Positions 17,856-27,366 are shown, counted from the first letter of the stretch. The stretch is DNA of 64,000 nucleotides from Pseudorhizobium pelagicum (GCA_000722615.1 JOKI01000023.1:1-64000), one strand, 5' to 3'. Translations and numbers: made by a program. Notes: generated by a model from the sequence alone, not told the origin.

Positions 17856-18612
17856 CGAGCAAACCGAACCGCATGGCCAAGGCACGGGCGGCTCCGTCAG
17901 GAAGCAAATGACGCGGTTTGTACCCGTCGGCGTCGTGCTGCTGGGCCTTGCGCTCGGCTATGCGTTCGGCCTGCAGGACTATCTGAGCCTCGGTTTCCTG
18001 GCCGAACAGCGTCAGGCGCTCAGGAGCTATGTCGACGCCCATTCGCTCTGGTCGGCTGTCCTGTTCGTCAGCGTCTACATCGTCGCCGTCGCCTTCTCTT
18101 TTCCGGCAGCGTCGATCCTGACGATCTTCGGTGGCTTCCTGTTCGGCTGGCTGCTCGGAGGCGCGCTCGTCGCCGTCGCCGCCACGATCGGCGCGTCGAT
18201 CCTCTTCCTCGCGACGCGCTCGGCCTTCGGCAGCTTCCTGCGACACCGGGTGGATGGCGTGGTGAAGACGCTCGCCGAGGGGTTCCGCGAGAATGCCTTC
18301 GGCTATCTCTTGGTCATCCGGCTGGCGCCGGTCTTCCCCTTCTTCGTGGTGAACATCGCAGCCGCTCTCTTCGATATCAGCCTCGGGCGCTTCGTCGCAG
18401 CGACCTTTCTCGGCATCCTGCCCGGCACCTTCGCCTATGCCTATCTGGGCCAGGGCGTCGACAGCGTGCTCGTCGCGGCGCAGCAAGCCGGTCGCGAGGC
18501 TGAGATCTCCGATCTCGTGACAGGCGAGATCACTCTGGCTTTCCTGGCGCTGGCCGCGATCGCGCTCACCCCGACGATCGTCCGACAGTTGCGTCGGCGC
18601 GGGAGCGGCTGA
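17848..18612 (+). CDS. TVP38/TMEM64 (VTT domain) membrane protein
   Basis: A 254-residue protein from the ATG at 17848 (MIDEQTEPHG); an ATG at 17836 is possible. It overlaps the preceding gene by 8 bases. The VTT core is visible: FSFPAASILTIFGGFLFGW, a loop with ATRSAFGSFLRHR, then VIRLAPVFPFFVVNIAAALF and LGILPGTFAYAYLGQG. VTT proteins, including DedA and TMEM41B, act in lipid scrambling or transport of lipid-linked compounds across membranes. Next to a CDP-alcohol phosphatidyltransferase this points to handling of the lipid made there, though this is inference from the pairing. At least six transmembrane segments are likely. Confidence 0.88.
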   Translation: MIDEQTEPHGQGTGGSVRKQMTRFVPVGVVLLGLALGYAFGLQDYLSLGFLAEQRQALRSYVDAHSLWSAVLFVSVYIVAVAFSFPAASILTIFGGFLFGWLLGGALVAVAATIGASILFLATRSAFGSFLRHRVDGVVKTLAEGFRENAFGYLLVIRLAPVFPFFVVNIAAALFDISLGRFVAATFLGILPGTFAYAYLGQGVDSVLVAAQQAGREAEISDLVTGEITLAFLALAAIALTPTIVRQLRRRGSG

Positions 18613-18724
18613 TGATGTCTGCCGCTAGCCGGACATGATCCATGGGGCTCTCGGCAGAGTAAATCATGGAAAGGCGGGGCTTCAGGCGAAGCACCGACAG
18701 CAAGACAAGGGAGAACGGCACGCG

Positions 18725-19954
18725 ATGCGCATCATCACCAGACTTTTGATAGCTTCCGTGATTGCCGGGATCGGCAGCTTGAACGTCCTGGCGGCCGAAG
18801 CCGACGTGAAGGACTGGCCGGCGATCGAGAAGGCCGCGGTCGGCCAGACGGTCTATTTCAATGCCTGGGGTGGCTCTGAAAACATCAACGCCTATCTGGA
18901 ATGGGTGGCAGCGGAGATGCGGGAGCGGCACGACGTCACGGTAACCCAGGTTAAGCTGGATGACACCGGAAGCGCCGTTGCCAAGGTGGTGGCGGAGAAG
19001 GCCGCAGGCAGGAACGAAGGCGGGTCGGTCGACCTGATCTGGATCAACGGCGAGAACTTCGTTTCCATGAAGCAGCAGGGCCTGCTTCTCTCGCCCGGAT
19101 GGGCGACATCGCTTCCCAACTGGCAATATGTGGATGTCGAGAACCAGCCGACCATCCTCGCCGATTTCACCGAGCCTACCGAGGGCCTGGAAAGCCCCTG
19201 GGGCGGCGCGAAAATGGTGTTCTTCTACGATAGCGCCCGGACCGACCAAAACGACCTGCCGGACGATACGGCACAACTGCTAGACTGGGCGAAGCGCAAT
19301 CCCGGTCGCTTCTCCTATCCCGCGCCGCCGGACTTCATAGGCTCCTCCTTCCTGAAGCAGGTGTTGCACGAGGTGACCGCTGATCCCGCCAAACTTGCCG
19401 GGCCGGTGGACGAGGCGACTTTCGACGCCGACGTCGAGCCGCTCTTCGCCTACCTCGACGAACTGCATGAGGTCTCATGGCGTTCGGGCAAGGCCTTTCC
19501 GCAGAACTATCCCGACATGAAGCAGAAGCTGGCGGACGGCGAACTGGACATCATCTTCGCCTTCAATCCGGCAGAGGCCTCGGCGAGCGTGCGCGCCGGT
19601 GAATTGCCCGAGACCATCCGCTCCTTCACCTTTCCCGGCGGAACACTGGGGAATACCCATTTCGTTGCCATTCCCTACAATGCCAATGCCAAGGCAGGGG
19701 CATTGCTCACCGCCAACTTCCTGATCTCTCCGGAGGCGCAATTGCGCAAGCAGGACCCGATGTACTGGGGCGATCCGACGGTCCTTTCCATGGAGAAGCT
19801 GCCGGAGGCCGATCGCGCCGCTTTCCAGTCGCTTGACCTCGGCGTTGCGACGCTCCCACCCGGCGAGCTCGGTCCGGTCATCGCCGAACCGCATGCCAGC
19901 TGGATGGATCGCATCGAGACCGAATGGCGCCGGCGCTATGCCAGCGGCAACTGA
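18725..19954 (+). CDS. ynjB: ABC transporter substrate-binding protein, YnjB type
   Basis: A 409-residue periplasmic protein with a signal peptide, MRIITRLLIASVIAGIGSLN, cleaved near VLAAEA. The ATG at 18725 is used; frames extending upstream into 18635 would destroy the signal peptide. It belongs to the extracellular solute-binding family 1 fold, with features typical of YnjB: FNAWGGSENINAYLEW near the N-terminus and WINGENFVSMKQQGLL. Immediately downstream, 3 bases apart, is the matching double permease, and then the ATPase. YnjB family ligands are not established; thiamine, thiosulfate or rhodanese-linked substrates have been guessed because E. coli ynjE is a sulfurtransferase. No such enzyme is present here. 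Confidence 0.88.
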   Translation: MRIITRLLIASVIAGIGSLNVLAAEADVKDWPAIEKAAVGQTVYFNAWGGSENINAYLEWVAAEMRERHDVTVTQVKLDDTGSAVAKVVAEKAAGRNEGGSVDLIWINGENFVSMKQQGLLLSPGWATSLPNWQYVDVENQPTILADFTEPTEGLESPWGGAKMVFFYDSARTDQNDLPDDTAQLLDWAKRNPGRFSYPAPPDFIGSSFLKQVLHEVTADPAKLAGPVDEATFDADVEPLFAYLDELHEVSWRSGKAFPQNYPDMKQKLADGELDIIFAFNPAEASASVRAGELPETIRSFTFPGGTLGNTHFVAIPYNANAKAGALLTANFLISPEAQLRKQDPMYWGDPTVLSMEKLPEADRAAFQSLDLGVATLPPGELGPVIAEPHASWMDRIETEWRRRYASGN

Positions 19955-19957
19955 TCC

Positions 19958-21685
19958 GTGTCCGACCACAGCCCGGCCCAGAAACGGACGACAGGCAGTG
20001 GCACCGCGTTCTTTGCCCGGAGCGCGGTTCTCATCACTGTCGCGCTGCTGGTGCTGCCGATAACTTTCGGCCTCCTCGGAACCCTGCTTCCTGCCTTCGG
20101 CTATCTGCCGGTGCTTGGCGGGAATGCCTTGGGTCTCGAAACCTTCCGAAGCCTGTTTGCCACACCGGGCCTCGCTCACGCGGCCGTGCTCAGTTTTGCG
20201 ACGGGCCTGGCTGCGACGGCAATCTCGCTCGTCGTCACGATGCTCTTCATGGCAAGCTTTGCCGGAACGCCCGTCATGACCCGGCTGCAGCATCTGATCT
20301 CCCCACTCCTTGCCGTTCCGCATGCGGCGGCGGCCTTTGGGCTGGCCTTTCTGATCGCGCCGTCGGGCTATCTGATCCGTTTCGTCGCGCCCCTGGCCGG
20401 CATCGACCGCCCGCCCGACATCCTGATCCCGCACGATCCTCTTGGTCTTGCGATGATCGCCGGACTGGTCGCCAAGGAAACGCCGTTCCTGTTTCTGGTG
20501 ACGCTTGCGGCGCTTCCGCAGGTCGACCTGATCGCCTCCCGGCGGCTGGCCGCGTCCTTTGGCTATGGGCGTATCGCGGGCTTCCTCTACCTCCTCTGGC
20601 CGGCGCTCTACCGGCAGATCCGTTTTGCCGTCTATGCCGTCATAGCGTACTCGAGTTCCGTCGTGGACGTGGCGGTGATCCTCGGGCCGAACCTGCCGGG
20701 CACGCTCGCCACCCGCCTGGTGCAATGGATGAACGACCCCGATCTCTCCGCCCGCTTCCTGGCCTCTGCAGGCGCGCTGGTGCAGTTGACGGTGACGGTT
20801 GGGGCGATCCTTGTCTGGTATGGCCTCGAGCATCTGGGCAGCAAACTGTTGCGCTTCGCACGAGATCACGGATACCGTTTGGCGACAGATGCCTTGCTGC
20901 GGCGATTTTCGGCCCTCATGATCGGCATTATCGGTGTCACTGTCTTTGCGGGCCTCGGCATCCTGGCGATTTGGTCCGTTGCCGGCCTCTGGCAATTTCC
21001 CGATCTCCTTCCTGAAAGCCTCACGCTGCGAAGCTGGCAGAATGCCCTGCCGCGGGTCCTGGATCCGCTGAGGACCACGCTTGTCACCGGTCTCGGATCC
21101 ACGCTTGCGGCGATCGTCTTGACGATCGGCTGCCTGGAACGGGAAACGCAGACGGGTCGAGCGGGCGGCGAGAGAGGACTGCTCATTCTGTACATGCCGC
21201 TGATCGTGCCGCAGATTACCTTCGTCTTCGGCCTGCAGCTGCTCTTCATCGGCAGCGGCAGCCCGTATCGGTACGCCGCTCTGATCCTCGTCCATCTCGT
21301 CTTTGTTCTACCCTACGTATTTCTGTCGCTGGCCGACCCTTGGCGCGCGCTTGACCGGCGCTACGAGATTGTCGCAACGGCGCTCGGGCGTTCTCGACTT
21401 TCCGTGCTTCTTTCCATCCGGTTGCCGATGCTGATACGGCCGATCCTGACGGCCTGCGCCGTTGGTTTCGCAGTCTCGGTCGGGCAATATCTGCCGACAC
21501 TGCTGATCGGCGAGGGAAGGCTGCAGACAGTCACCACCGAAGCGGTGGCGCTTGCCTCGGGCAACAATCGACGCGTCATTGGAGTCTACGCCCTGCTGCA
21601 GACCTTGTTGCCGTTCATTGCCTTTTCGTTGGCAGCCTTTTTGCCCGCCATGCTTCACCGCAAGCGCCGAGAGATGAGGGTCTGA
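19958..21685 (+). CDS. ynjC: ABC transporter permease, YnjC type (two fused permease domains)
   Basis: A 575-residue inner-membrane protein starting at GTG 19958, three bases after the binding-protein stop. It contains two BPD-type permease units in tandem, each with about six helices. The first has the coupling-loop region ASRRLAASFGYGRIAGFLYL (EAA-like), the second has VATALGRSRLSVLLSIRLPM. This fused architecture is typical for YnjC and for ferric or thiamine permeases (FbpB, ThiP), so one chain builds the complete channel. The ATPase partner is the next gene. Confidence 0.88.
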   Translation: MSDHSPAQKRTTGSGTAFFARSAVLITVALLVLPITFGLLGTLLPAFGYLPVLGGNALGLETFRSLFATPGLAHAAVLSFATGLAATAISLVVTMLFMASFAGTPVMTRLQHLISPLLAVPHAAAAFGLAFLIAPSGYLIRFVAPLAGIDRPPDILIPHDPLGLAMIAGLVAKETPFLFLVTLAALPQVDLIASRRLAASFGYGRIAGFLYLLWPALYRQIRFAVYAVIAYSSSVVDVAVILGPNLPGTLATRLVQWMNDPDLSARFLASAGALVQLTVTVGAILVWYGLEHLGSKLLRFARDHGYRLATDALLRRFSALMIGIIGVTVFAGLGILAIWSVAGLWQFPDLLPESLTLRSWQNALPRVLDPLRTTLVTGLGSTLAAIVLTIGCLERETQTGRAGGERGLLILYMPLIVPQITFVFGLQLLFIGSGSPYRYAALILVHLVFVLPYVFLSLADPWRALDRRYEIVATALGRSRLSVLLSIRLPMLIRPILTACAVGFAVSVGQYLPTLLIGEGRLQTVTTEAVALASGNNRRVIGVYALLQTLLPFIAFSLAAFLPAMLHRKRREMRV

Positions 21686-21688
21686 CGG

Positions 21689-22360
21689 ATGATGAAAGCC
21701 AACGATAGACCCGGCCTCTCGCTATCGGGCATCGTCATCCGGCTCGACGGAAAGCGGTTGATCGATCTGTCTGCGACTGTTTTGCCAGGCGAGGTGCTGA
21801 CGGTGATGGGGCCGTCAGGATCGGGAAAATCCACGCTGCTCTCCTTCATCGGCGGTTTTCTCGACCCTGCATTCCAGGCGGAGGGCGAGGTCTCCATCGA
21901 CGGGACGAACCTGCTGAACCTGCCGCCGGAAGCGAGACGGGCAGGCATCCTGTTCCAGGATCCGCTTCTCTTCCCGCATATGTCGGTGGGGGCGAATGTG
22001 GCCTTTGCCATCCCTCCCGATGTGTCGGGGCGGAAGCAGCGGCGCCGGATCGGTTCCGCCATCCTGGCGGAGATGGATCTTCAGGGCTTCGAGGCCCGTG
22101 ATCCCGCAACGCTTTCGGGCGGCCAGAAAGTGCGCGTCGCCCTGGCGCGTGTGCTGATCTCGCGTCCGAGGCTGCTTCTGCTGGACGAGCCCTTTTCCAA
22201 ACTCGACACGGACCTGCGCGTGCAAATGCGCGATCTCGTCTTTGTCAGGGCGCGCGATGCCGGACTGCCGGTCATCCTGGTGACGCATGACGAGGCCGAT
22301 GCAGAGGCCGCCGGTGGTCTCGTGTACCGCATCGACGCTGAAGGGAAAAGCCATGGGTGA
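21689..22360 (+). CDS. ynjD: ABC transporter ATP-binding protein, YnjD type
   Basis: A 223-residue ATPase with Walker A GPSGSGKST, Q-loop LFQDPLLFPH, signature LSGGQKVRVALAR, Walker B LLLLDEPFSKLD and switch VTHDEAD. It is short, with no C-terminal regulatory domain, as in YnjD and ThiQ. It follows the permease by 3 bases and its 3' end overlaps the next gene by 8 bases, so the four genes are translationally coupled. It powers import of the substrate bound by the YnjB-type protein. Confidence 0.9.
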   Translation: MMKANDRPGLSLSGIVIRLDGKRLIDLSATVLPGEVLTVMGPSGSGKSTLLSFIGGFLDPAFQAEGEVSIDGTNLLNLPPEARRAGILFQDPLLFPHMSVGANVAFAIPPDVSGRKQRRRIGSAILAEMDLQGFEARDPATLSGGQKVRVALARVLISRPRLLLLDEPFSKLDTDLRVQMRDLVFVRARDAGLPVILVTHDEADAEAAGGLVYRIDAEGKSHG

Positions 22361-23456
22361 GACCGGCACGAAAGATCCCCTTGTTCTGCTCGGCGGCGGT
22401 CACGCCCACGTGGAGGTGGTGCGACAACTGGGGCGCCGGAACCTTGGTCGAGAGATCATTCTCGTCTCGCCATCGCGCCATGCACCCTATTCCGGAATGT
22501 TGCCGGGCTACATCGCAGGACGATATCAGTTCGAGGATTTTCATATCGATCTGGCCGCGCTTTGCAGGCGTAGCGGCGTCTCGTTCGTCGAGGGGGCTGC
22601 CGTGGGAATTGACGCCAAGCGACGGCAGGTCCTGCTTTCTGGCGGAAGGGTTCTAACGTACCGCCTTCTGTCGCTCGATATCGGTTCCACGCCCAGCCTG
22701 CCCCAAGGTGTATCGGGCGGCGTCTCGGTGAAGCCGATCGCGAGCTTCACCGAACGGCTGGCGCGGCTGGATGCCCTGGCTGCCGGGCATCAGGGGCCGC
22801 TCCATCTTGCCGTTGTCGGCCAAGGAGTGGCAGGCGTCGAAGTCGCCTTCGCCTTGAAGCAGCGTCTGCTTGGCAAGCGGGTTCAGATCGCACTCGTGGG
22901 CCGCGCAGGCCGTCCAGTTCCGGCGCGCAGCAATCGGGCGCAGCGAATGGTGGAGGACGAGTTGCAGCAGGCCGGAATCGCGCACCATCCCGGCTTCGAT
23001 GTCGTGGCTTTCGACAACGGCACGCTGATTGCGCGCGACGGCCGGCGGATCGATACAGACGAGGCCGTCTGGACGACATCAAGCGGCGCGCCAGACTGGC
23101 TGCGAGAAACGGCCTTGGACCTCGACGGGGCCGGTTTCATCTGCGTGGACGAGACGCTGCGCGCCCTTTCACATCCCGACATCTTTGCCGCCGGCGATGT
23201 TGCATCCCTTCCCGATCCTCGACCAAAGGCCGGTGTCTTTGCCGTCCGGCAGGGGCCGGTGCTGGCGCAGAACATCTGCCGTTCTCTGTCTCGCGAGCCT
23301 TTGCTGCCCTTCAGGCCGCAGCGTGCCTGGCTGGCACTGATCTCGCTTTCCGACGGTCGCACGATTGCCGACAAATGGGGTGTGGCATTCAGCGGACGCT
23401 GGGTGTCCGCATGGAAGCACCGCAACGACACCCGATTTGTCCGGCGCTATTCGTGA
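22353..23456 (+). CDS. FAD-dependent oxidoreductase of the Nterm_to_SelD (TIGR03169) type
   Basis: A 367-residue flavoprotein starting at ATG 22353, overlapping the ATPase gene. The N-terminus LVLLGGGHAHVEVVRQLGRR, followed by LVSPSRHAPYSGMLPGYIAG, is the hallmark of the family first described as the N-terminal half of proteins fused to selenophosphate synthetase; this copy stands alone. It relates to type II NADH dehydrogenases: second Rossmann region HLAVVGQGVAGVEVAFAL, and the FAD-binding IFAAGDVASLPDPRPKAGVF. The C-terminal tail ends in an aromatic and basic stretch. It is the last gene of the operon. A quinone or small-molecule oxidoreductase role linked to the transported substrate is likely; no selD is seen in the window. 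Confidence 0.82.
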   Translation: MGETGTKDPLVLLGGGHAHVEVVRQLGRRNLGREIILVSPSRHAPYSGMLPGYIAGRYQFEDFHIDLAALCRRSGVSFVEGAAVGIDAKRRQVLLSGGRVLTYRLLSLDIGSTPSLPQGVSGGVSVKPIASFTERLARLDALAAGHQGPLHLAVVGQGVAGVEVAFALKQRLLGKRVQIALVGRAGRPVPARSNRAQRMVEDELQQAGIAHHPGFDVVAFDNGTLIARDGRRIDTDEAVWTTSSGAPDWLRETALDLDGAGFICVDETLRALSHPDIFAAGDVASLPDPRPKAGVFAVRQGPVLAQNICRSLSREPLLPFRPQRAWLALISLSDGRTIADKWGVAFSGRWVSAWKHRNDTRFVRRYS

Positions 23457-23562
23457 ACAATCGCCACCGTATCGCCCGTGTTTCGTCCAGCGCAGGAATT
23501 GCTTCTTTCGGCCCGGAGACTACCGCTGAAGAAGCCATTGACGATACTGGATTGCGATCAGA

Positions 23563-24459
23563 TTAGGCGACTGTGGCGGCCCGCGTGTCCGCGACCCTGG
23601 CCGCGATATCGACGACGAGCTCCACGGCCAGCGTGTCGGGGGACTCGAGCCAGCTTGCGCAGAACGACAGTTGCGGCATCCTCGCCTCCGATTGAATGAG
23701 CACCAGCCGCCCGGCCTGCAACTCGTCCTGCACCAGTTGGTAGGGGATGACGGCGATGCCGATGCCCTCCAGCGAAAGATGGACCACCGTTGCCATCGAC
23801 GCGCTGGCGTGCAGCTTGATGGCGGGCAGATCCGGCCTGTTGAACAGGGACTTCACCAGTTCGTAGGGCTGTGTCTTGCGCGCAAACGTGATGATCGGAA
23901 ATTCTGCAAGCTGATGAACGTTCGCCGGGTTCGGAACCTCCAGGGCAGGGCTCGCCACGAAGCCCACCGCATATTCGCAGAGCAGGCGGTTGCGCAGGAG
24001 TGGCGCCGTCAGCGGGCCGAGCAGGAAGGCGATGTCGATTTCCTGCGCGAGCAGGCGTGTGCGCAGCGACGGAGAGATATCGACCTCGATCTCGATGGAC
24101 AGATGCGGGTAGCAGCGGTTCACTTCCTTGATGAAGTCCGGCAGCCAGGTATGAACGATCGTCTCGGCCACGCCCAGCCGGATGATGCCGCGGATGGCCG
24201 AGACATCGCGCAGCGCTGCCAGCATCTCGGCGCGCATGCCGATCATCTTCTCGGCGTAGGCCAGCACCTGGCGGCCGCGCGCCGTGGGGGTGATGTTGCG
24301 GGTCTCCCGCGTCAGCAGCTTGAAGCCGAGCTCGATCTCGAGCTGGGCGATGCGGTGCGAGATGGCCGGCTGGGTGGTGTTGAGTTTCTGTGCCGCGCCT
24401 TTGAAGCTGCCGAGGGCAACCACCCAGAGGAAGGTTTCCAGCCCCTTGAAATCAACCAT
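23563..24459 (-). CDS. LysR-family transcriptional regulator
   Basis: A 298-residue regulator from the ATG at 24459 (MVDFKGLETFLWVV); a start at 24495 would add twelve atypical residues. The helix-turn-helix is GSFKGAAQKLNTTQPAISHRIAQLE, and the full effector domain follows (LGVAETIVHTWLPDFIKEV, DIAFLLGPL, GIAVIPYQLVQDEL), so it is intact, unlike the chimera at 6506. It is the last gene of the minus-strand catabolic cluster, 53 bases behind the membrane-protein gene, and converges with the Ynj operon. It probably responds to a substrate of the amidase/TRAP cluster. Confidence 0.9.
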   Translation of the reverse strand: MVDFKGLETFLWVVALGSFKGAAQKLNTTQPAISHRIAQLEIELGFKLLTRETRNITPTARGRQVLAYAEKMIGMRAEMLAALRDVSAIRGIIRLGVAETIVHTWLPDFIKEVNRCYPHLSIEIEVDISPSLRTRLLAQEIDIAFLLGPLTAPLLRNRLLCEYAVGFVASPALEVPNPANVHQLAEFPIITFARKTQPYELVKSLFNRPDLPAIKLHASASMATVVHLSLEGIGIAVIPYQLVQDELQAGRLVLIQSEARMPQLSFCASWLESPDTLAVELVVDIAARVADTRAATVA

Positions 24460-24512
24460 CTCGCCATGCCCCGTCACAATGCCAGTACCGCACAATGCTC
24501 ATCGGCAGCCCT

Positions 24513-25319
24513 TCAAAGCAAGCAGCTCTTGGTCCGGCCGCTTTGTGCGCTCACGGTGAAGATAGCGGTCACGGCGACGGAGGCGAGAAGCGCGGCACCA
24601 AAGGCCTGCCATGGGGCGATCAGCCGGCTGGCGACGGCCAGGACAAGGCAGAAGCCTGCAAGACCGATGACGCCGACAAGACCCGCATGGGCGGTCTGGC
24701 TGGCCATCTCTGGCCCCTGGTCGAGCCGAAGCGACAGGAGGATGACACAGAAGCCGATCGGGAATGCCAGAAGGGTGCCCGAAAGCGAGGCGCCGAGACG
24801 GGACGCCGCAAAGGTCACGCATCCCACCAGCACCCCGGCCGCAAGGCCGCGCAGGATCAGCAGGCTCCAGCGGGTCGGAGAGGGGGGAAGCCTACCGGTA
24901 TGGACGAACCGGCGGCCGATCCTGCGGGCAAGGATCGTGGCCAGAGCAAACAGGCCGGCTCCGACCAGTGGATCGTGGGGCAGGAAGGCGAAAGGGAAAG
25001 CCAGTGCGCTCCACGCCAGAATGGCACAGCCCATGGCCGTAATGGCACCCATGCGTGTGGACGCCACGACGAAGGCTGCGAGGAAGATCTGTGTCGCGGC
25101 GAGAGAATAGATCGCGCCCGACGCACTGGAGCCAACGAAATCCAGGGGGTGATCGCGCAGCATGAAGAAGAAGCCGGGCGCCAGCACGATCGGCAGGCCG
25201 ATCAGGACCCCGCCGATTTTCGGACCGAGCCGCGCTACAACCCAGGTGATCAAGACGACGACGATGGCCGTGGACGACATTCGCACCAGGAAATCCGTCC
25301 ATGGCCCGGCATCACTCAT
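24513..25319 (-). CDS. Integral membrane protein of unknown function
   Basis: A 268-residue, highly hydrophobic protein starting MSDAGPWTDFLVRMSSTAIV, with about eight predicted membrane helices (for example IVVVLITWVVARLG, GVLIGLPIVLAPGFFFML, AGLVGVIGLAGFCLVLAVAS). Its start overlaps the amidase stop (ATGA), so the two are translationally coupled. I do not recognise the family. Position at the end of a TRAP/amidase operon suggests an exporter or permease for a product or analogue. No catalytic motif is visible. Confidence 0.75.
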   Translation of the reverse strand: MSDAGPWTDFLVRMSSTAIVVVLITWVVARLGPKIGGVLIGLPIVLAPGFFFMLRDHPLDFVGSSASGAIYSLAATQIFLAAFVVASTRMGAITAMGCAILAWSALAFPFAFLPHDPLVGAGLFALATILARRIGRRFVHTGRLPPSPTRWSLLILRGLAAGVLVGCVTFAASRLGASLSGTLLAFPIGFCVILLSLRLDQGPEMASQTAHAGLVGVIGLAGFCLVLAVASRLIAPWQAFGAALLASVAVTAIFTVSAQSGRTKSCLL

Positions 25320-26629
25320 GCGTCCAGAATGGCTTGCGCCCGCTCGGCGAGCTCCAGCACGCGCCAATCCGCACCACCCGGACCAAACAGCATCAATCCT
25401 GTCGACAGGGCCTGTTCGCCATGCATGGGGAGCGTCGCCGCACAGCCGTCGAGGAAGTTCACGGTGGACGGGTTGCGCAGCATCAATGCATTGAGCCTGT
25501 CGAAGTCGGCCTCGACGTCGGCAATCAGAGGCGCAACGGTCGGAACAGTCGGCGTGACGAAAGCGTCGAAGTCCCGGCTGATGGCCGCAAATTCCGCGAT
25601 GGCATTTTCACGTTGAGCAAGAGCGTCCGAGACCTCGGCCGCGCCAAACCCTTCTGCCGCACGAATGCGCTTCAGGACGCGCGGGTCGCCGACGGTTTCC
25701 AGGGCATCGAGCCGGGCCTTGTGGATCGCATGCGCTTCGGTCGCGACGAGAATGCGATTGACGTTGCCAAAGCCTTCCAGCATCGGCAGATCCACATCGA
25801 CGAGATCGAACCCGCCGGCCGAAAGGCGTTGCAGTGCGGCTTCGAAGTCGCGGGCGACCTGCTCATCAAGCCCATCGGTCAGAAAGCCGCGCACGACGCC
25901 GATCCGCGGCTTGTCGCCAGCAACGGAGGAAGGACGCTGGCTTTGCGACAGCACGGCGTAGACGGCCGCGCATTGCGCGATCCTGCGCGCCAGCGGCCCG
26001 ATGCTGTCAAAGCTCTGGGAGAGCGGGAAGGCGCCGTCCAGAGGCACCGATGCCTGGGTGGGCTTGAAGCCGGACAGGCCATTCAGGGCGGCGGGAATGC
26101 GGACCGAGCCGCCGGTATCGGAACCGAGCGCCACGTCGGCCAGCCCGAGCGCCACCGTCACGGCGCCACCCGAGGTCGATCCGCCGGTGATACGACGGGG
26201 ACCGAGAGCATTCTGCGGATTGCCGAAATGGGGGTTCAACCCGACGCCCGAATAGGCAAATTCGGACATGGTCGTGCGTCCGAAGGCGATAGCGCCGGCA
26301 GCCTTCAGCCGTCGGACAGCCTCTGCGTCCTCACGCGCGACCGGCGCGCCGGAAAGGATCGCCGATCCCGCGGTCGTCGTGAGGCCGGCCTCGTCGAACA
26401 GGTCCTTGATGGAGACGAGAAGCCCGGCGAGAGGCTGCTGCCAGCGCGTCAGATCGGCATCAAGCGCCTTGGCGTCGTCCATGGTCCGGGCGGCGTCGAA
26501 GCGCGTGAAGATCGAGGCCAGCACCTGGGGCGGAAGTGTCATCACGCGATCGACGGCATGGCGCGTGCGATCCTCTGCGCGAAAGCTGATGCGTCCGGAA
26601 GCGGCGCGAAGCGGCGAAATATCTGTCAT
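25316..26629 (-). CDS. Amidase signature-family hydrolase
   Basis: A 437-residue amidase from the ATG at 26629 (MTDISPLRAASGRISF). The Ser-cisSer-Lys triad is complete: Lys 75 in VSIKDLFD, cis-Ser 151 in GGSTSGG, and nucleophile Ser 175 in GSDTGGS, with the typical 24-residue spacing between the serines. It hydrolyses a C-N bond in an amide, and by context the substrate may be imported by the adjacent TRAP system or generated from it. It lies 8 bases behind a DUF2848 gene and overlaps a membrane-protein gene. Related pairs of amidase and DUF2848 occur in TRAP-linked operons. The substrate is not known. Confidence 0.9.
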   Translation of the reverse strand: MTDISPLRAASGRISFRAEDRTRHAVDRVMTLPPQVLASIFTRFDAARTMDDAKALDADLTRWQQPLAGLLVSIKDLFDEAGLTTTAGSAILSGAPVAREDAEAVRRLKAAGAIAFGRTTMSEFAYSGVGLNPHFGNPQNALGPRRITGGSTSGGAVTVALGLADVALGSDTGGSVRIPAALNGLSGFKPTQASVPLDGAFPLSQSFDSIGPLARRIAQCAAVYAVLSQSQRPSSVAGDKPRIGVVRGFLTDGLDEQVARDFEAALQRLSAGGFDLVDVDLPMLEGFGNVNRILVATEAHAIHKARLDALETVGDPRVLKRIRAAEGFGAAEVSDALAQRENAIAEFAAISRDFDAFVTPTVPTVAPLIADVEADFDRLNALMLRNPSTVNFLDGCAATLPMHGEQALSTGLMLFGPGGADWRVLELAERAQAILDA

Positions 26630-26637
26630 GATGGGCC

Positions 26638-27336
26638 TCAGGAAATGACGGGCAGGGCGCTCATCTCGTAGCAGTGATTGATCGTCCGGCCCAGTCTGTC
26701 GTCGACCATTTCCATCCGAAAATAACGGGACGGGCGCACGCCGCCCGACAGGACGGCGAACGTGCCGCACATCATGGCCGTCCCGGCGTTCAGGCGCAGC
26801 GCACCGGATGCCGCCGGCGAGGAGGCGACCAGTTCGCCCAGCGGGCGGATCGAGGCGAGCTTGCCGTCCTGGTAGGGTACCCATTCGGCGCTTGCGTCGT
26901 CCCGGATGAAGGAGCGGATGTGGATCTCGTCGAGATGGCCCGCCACCTCGTCGAACGGCCACAGGACGGGCGCCACCGGCTTGGCGCAGATCTGCTTGGA
27001 CAGGGCGACGGAATGCGTTTCCAGGGAGCGGTCCGTGTGGTCGGAGCCGAGCCCCAGATAAAGCCGTGTCCCATCATCGACCAGAACCGGCTCGGCTTCA
27101 CCCGATGACGTCGCGTCCACGGTCTCGATCATCTCGTCGGTGGTGAACAGGCTTGCGGAGACGCGGTAGAAGAGGGGCACAGTGCTTGGCGGCGGGACGC
27201 CGATCTCCTGCAGTTCTGCGATGTGGTGGTTGACGGCGTCAGCATTGCGCCCAGTCCAGCCCGCAATGATGCCGCGGTGGATGTCGATCGATGCCTTGCC
27301 GTGGCCCGCGATGTCGAATTCGATTTCATGTGTCAT
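26638..27336 (-). CDS. DUF2848 family protein
   Basis: A 232-residue soluble protein beginning MTHEIEFDIAGHGKASIDI. Features typical of the DUF2848 family are visible: the sequence around GWTGRNADAVNHHIAELQEI, PLFYRVSASLFTTDE, GSDHTDRSLETHSVALSKQI and a C-terminal FAVLSGGVRPSRYFRMEM. These resemble fumarylacetoacetate-hydrolase-like folds, with conserved Asp, His and Glu that could bind a metal; that is a guess. It sits between the TRAP large permease (30 bases upstream) and the amidase (8 bases downstream). Confidence 0.8.
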   Translation of the reverse strand: MTHEIEFDIAGHGKASIDIHRGIIAGWTGRNADAVNHHIAELQEIGVPPPSTVPLFYRVSASLFTTDEMIETVDATSSGEAEPVLVDDGTRLYLGLGSDHTDRSLETHSVALSKQICAKPVAPVLWPFDEVAGHLDEIHIRSFIRDDASAEWVPYQDGKLASIRPLGELVASSPAASGALRLNAGTAMMCGTFAVLSGGVRPSRYFRMEMVDDRLGRTINHCYEMSALPVIS

Positions 27337-27366
27337 GTGGGATTCCGTGAGATTGAGAAAACGCGG

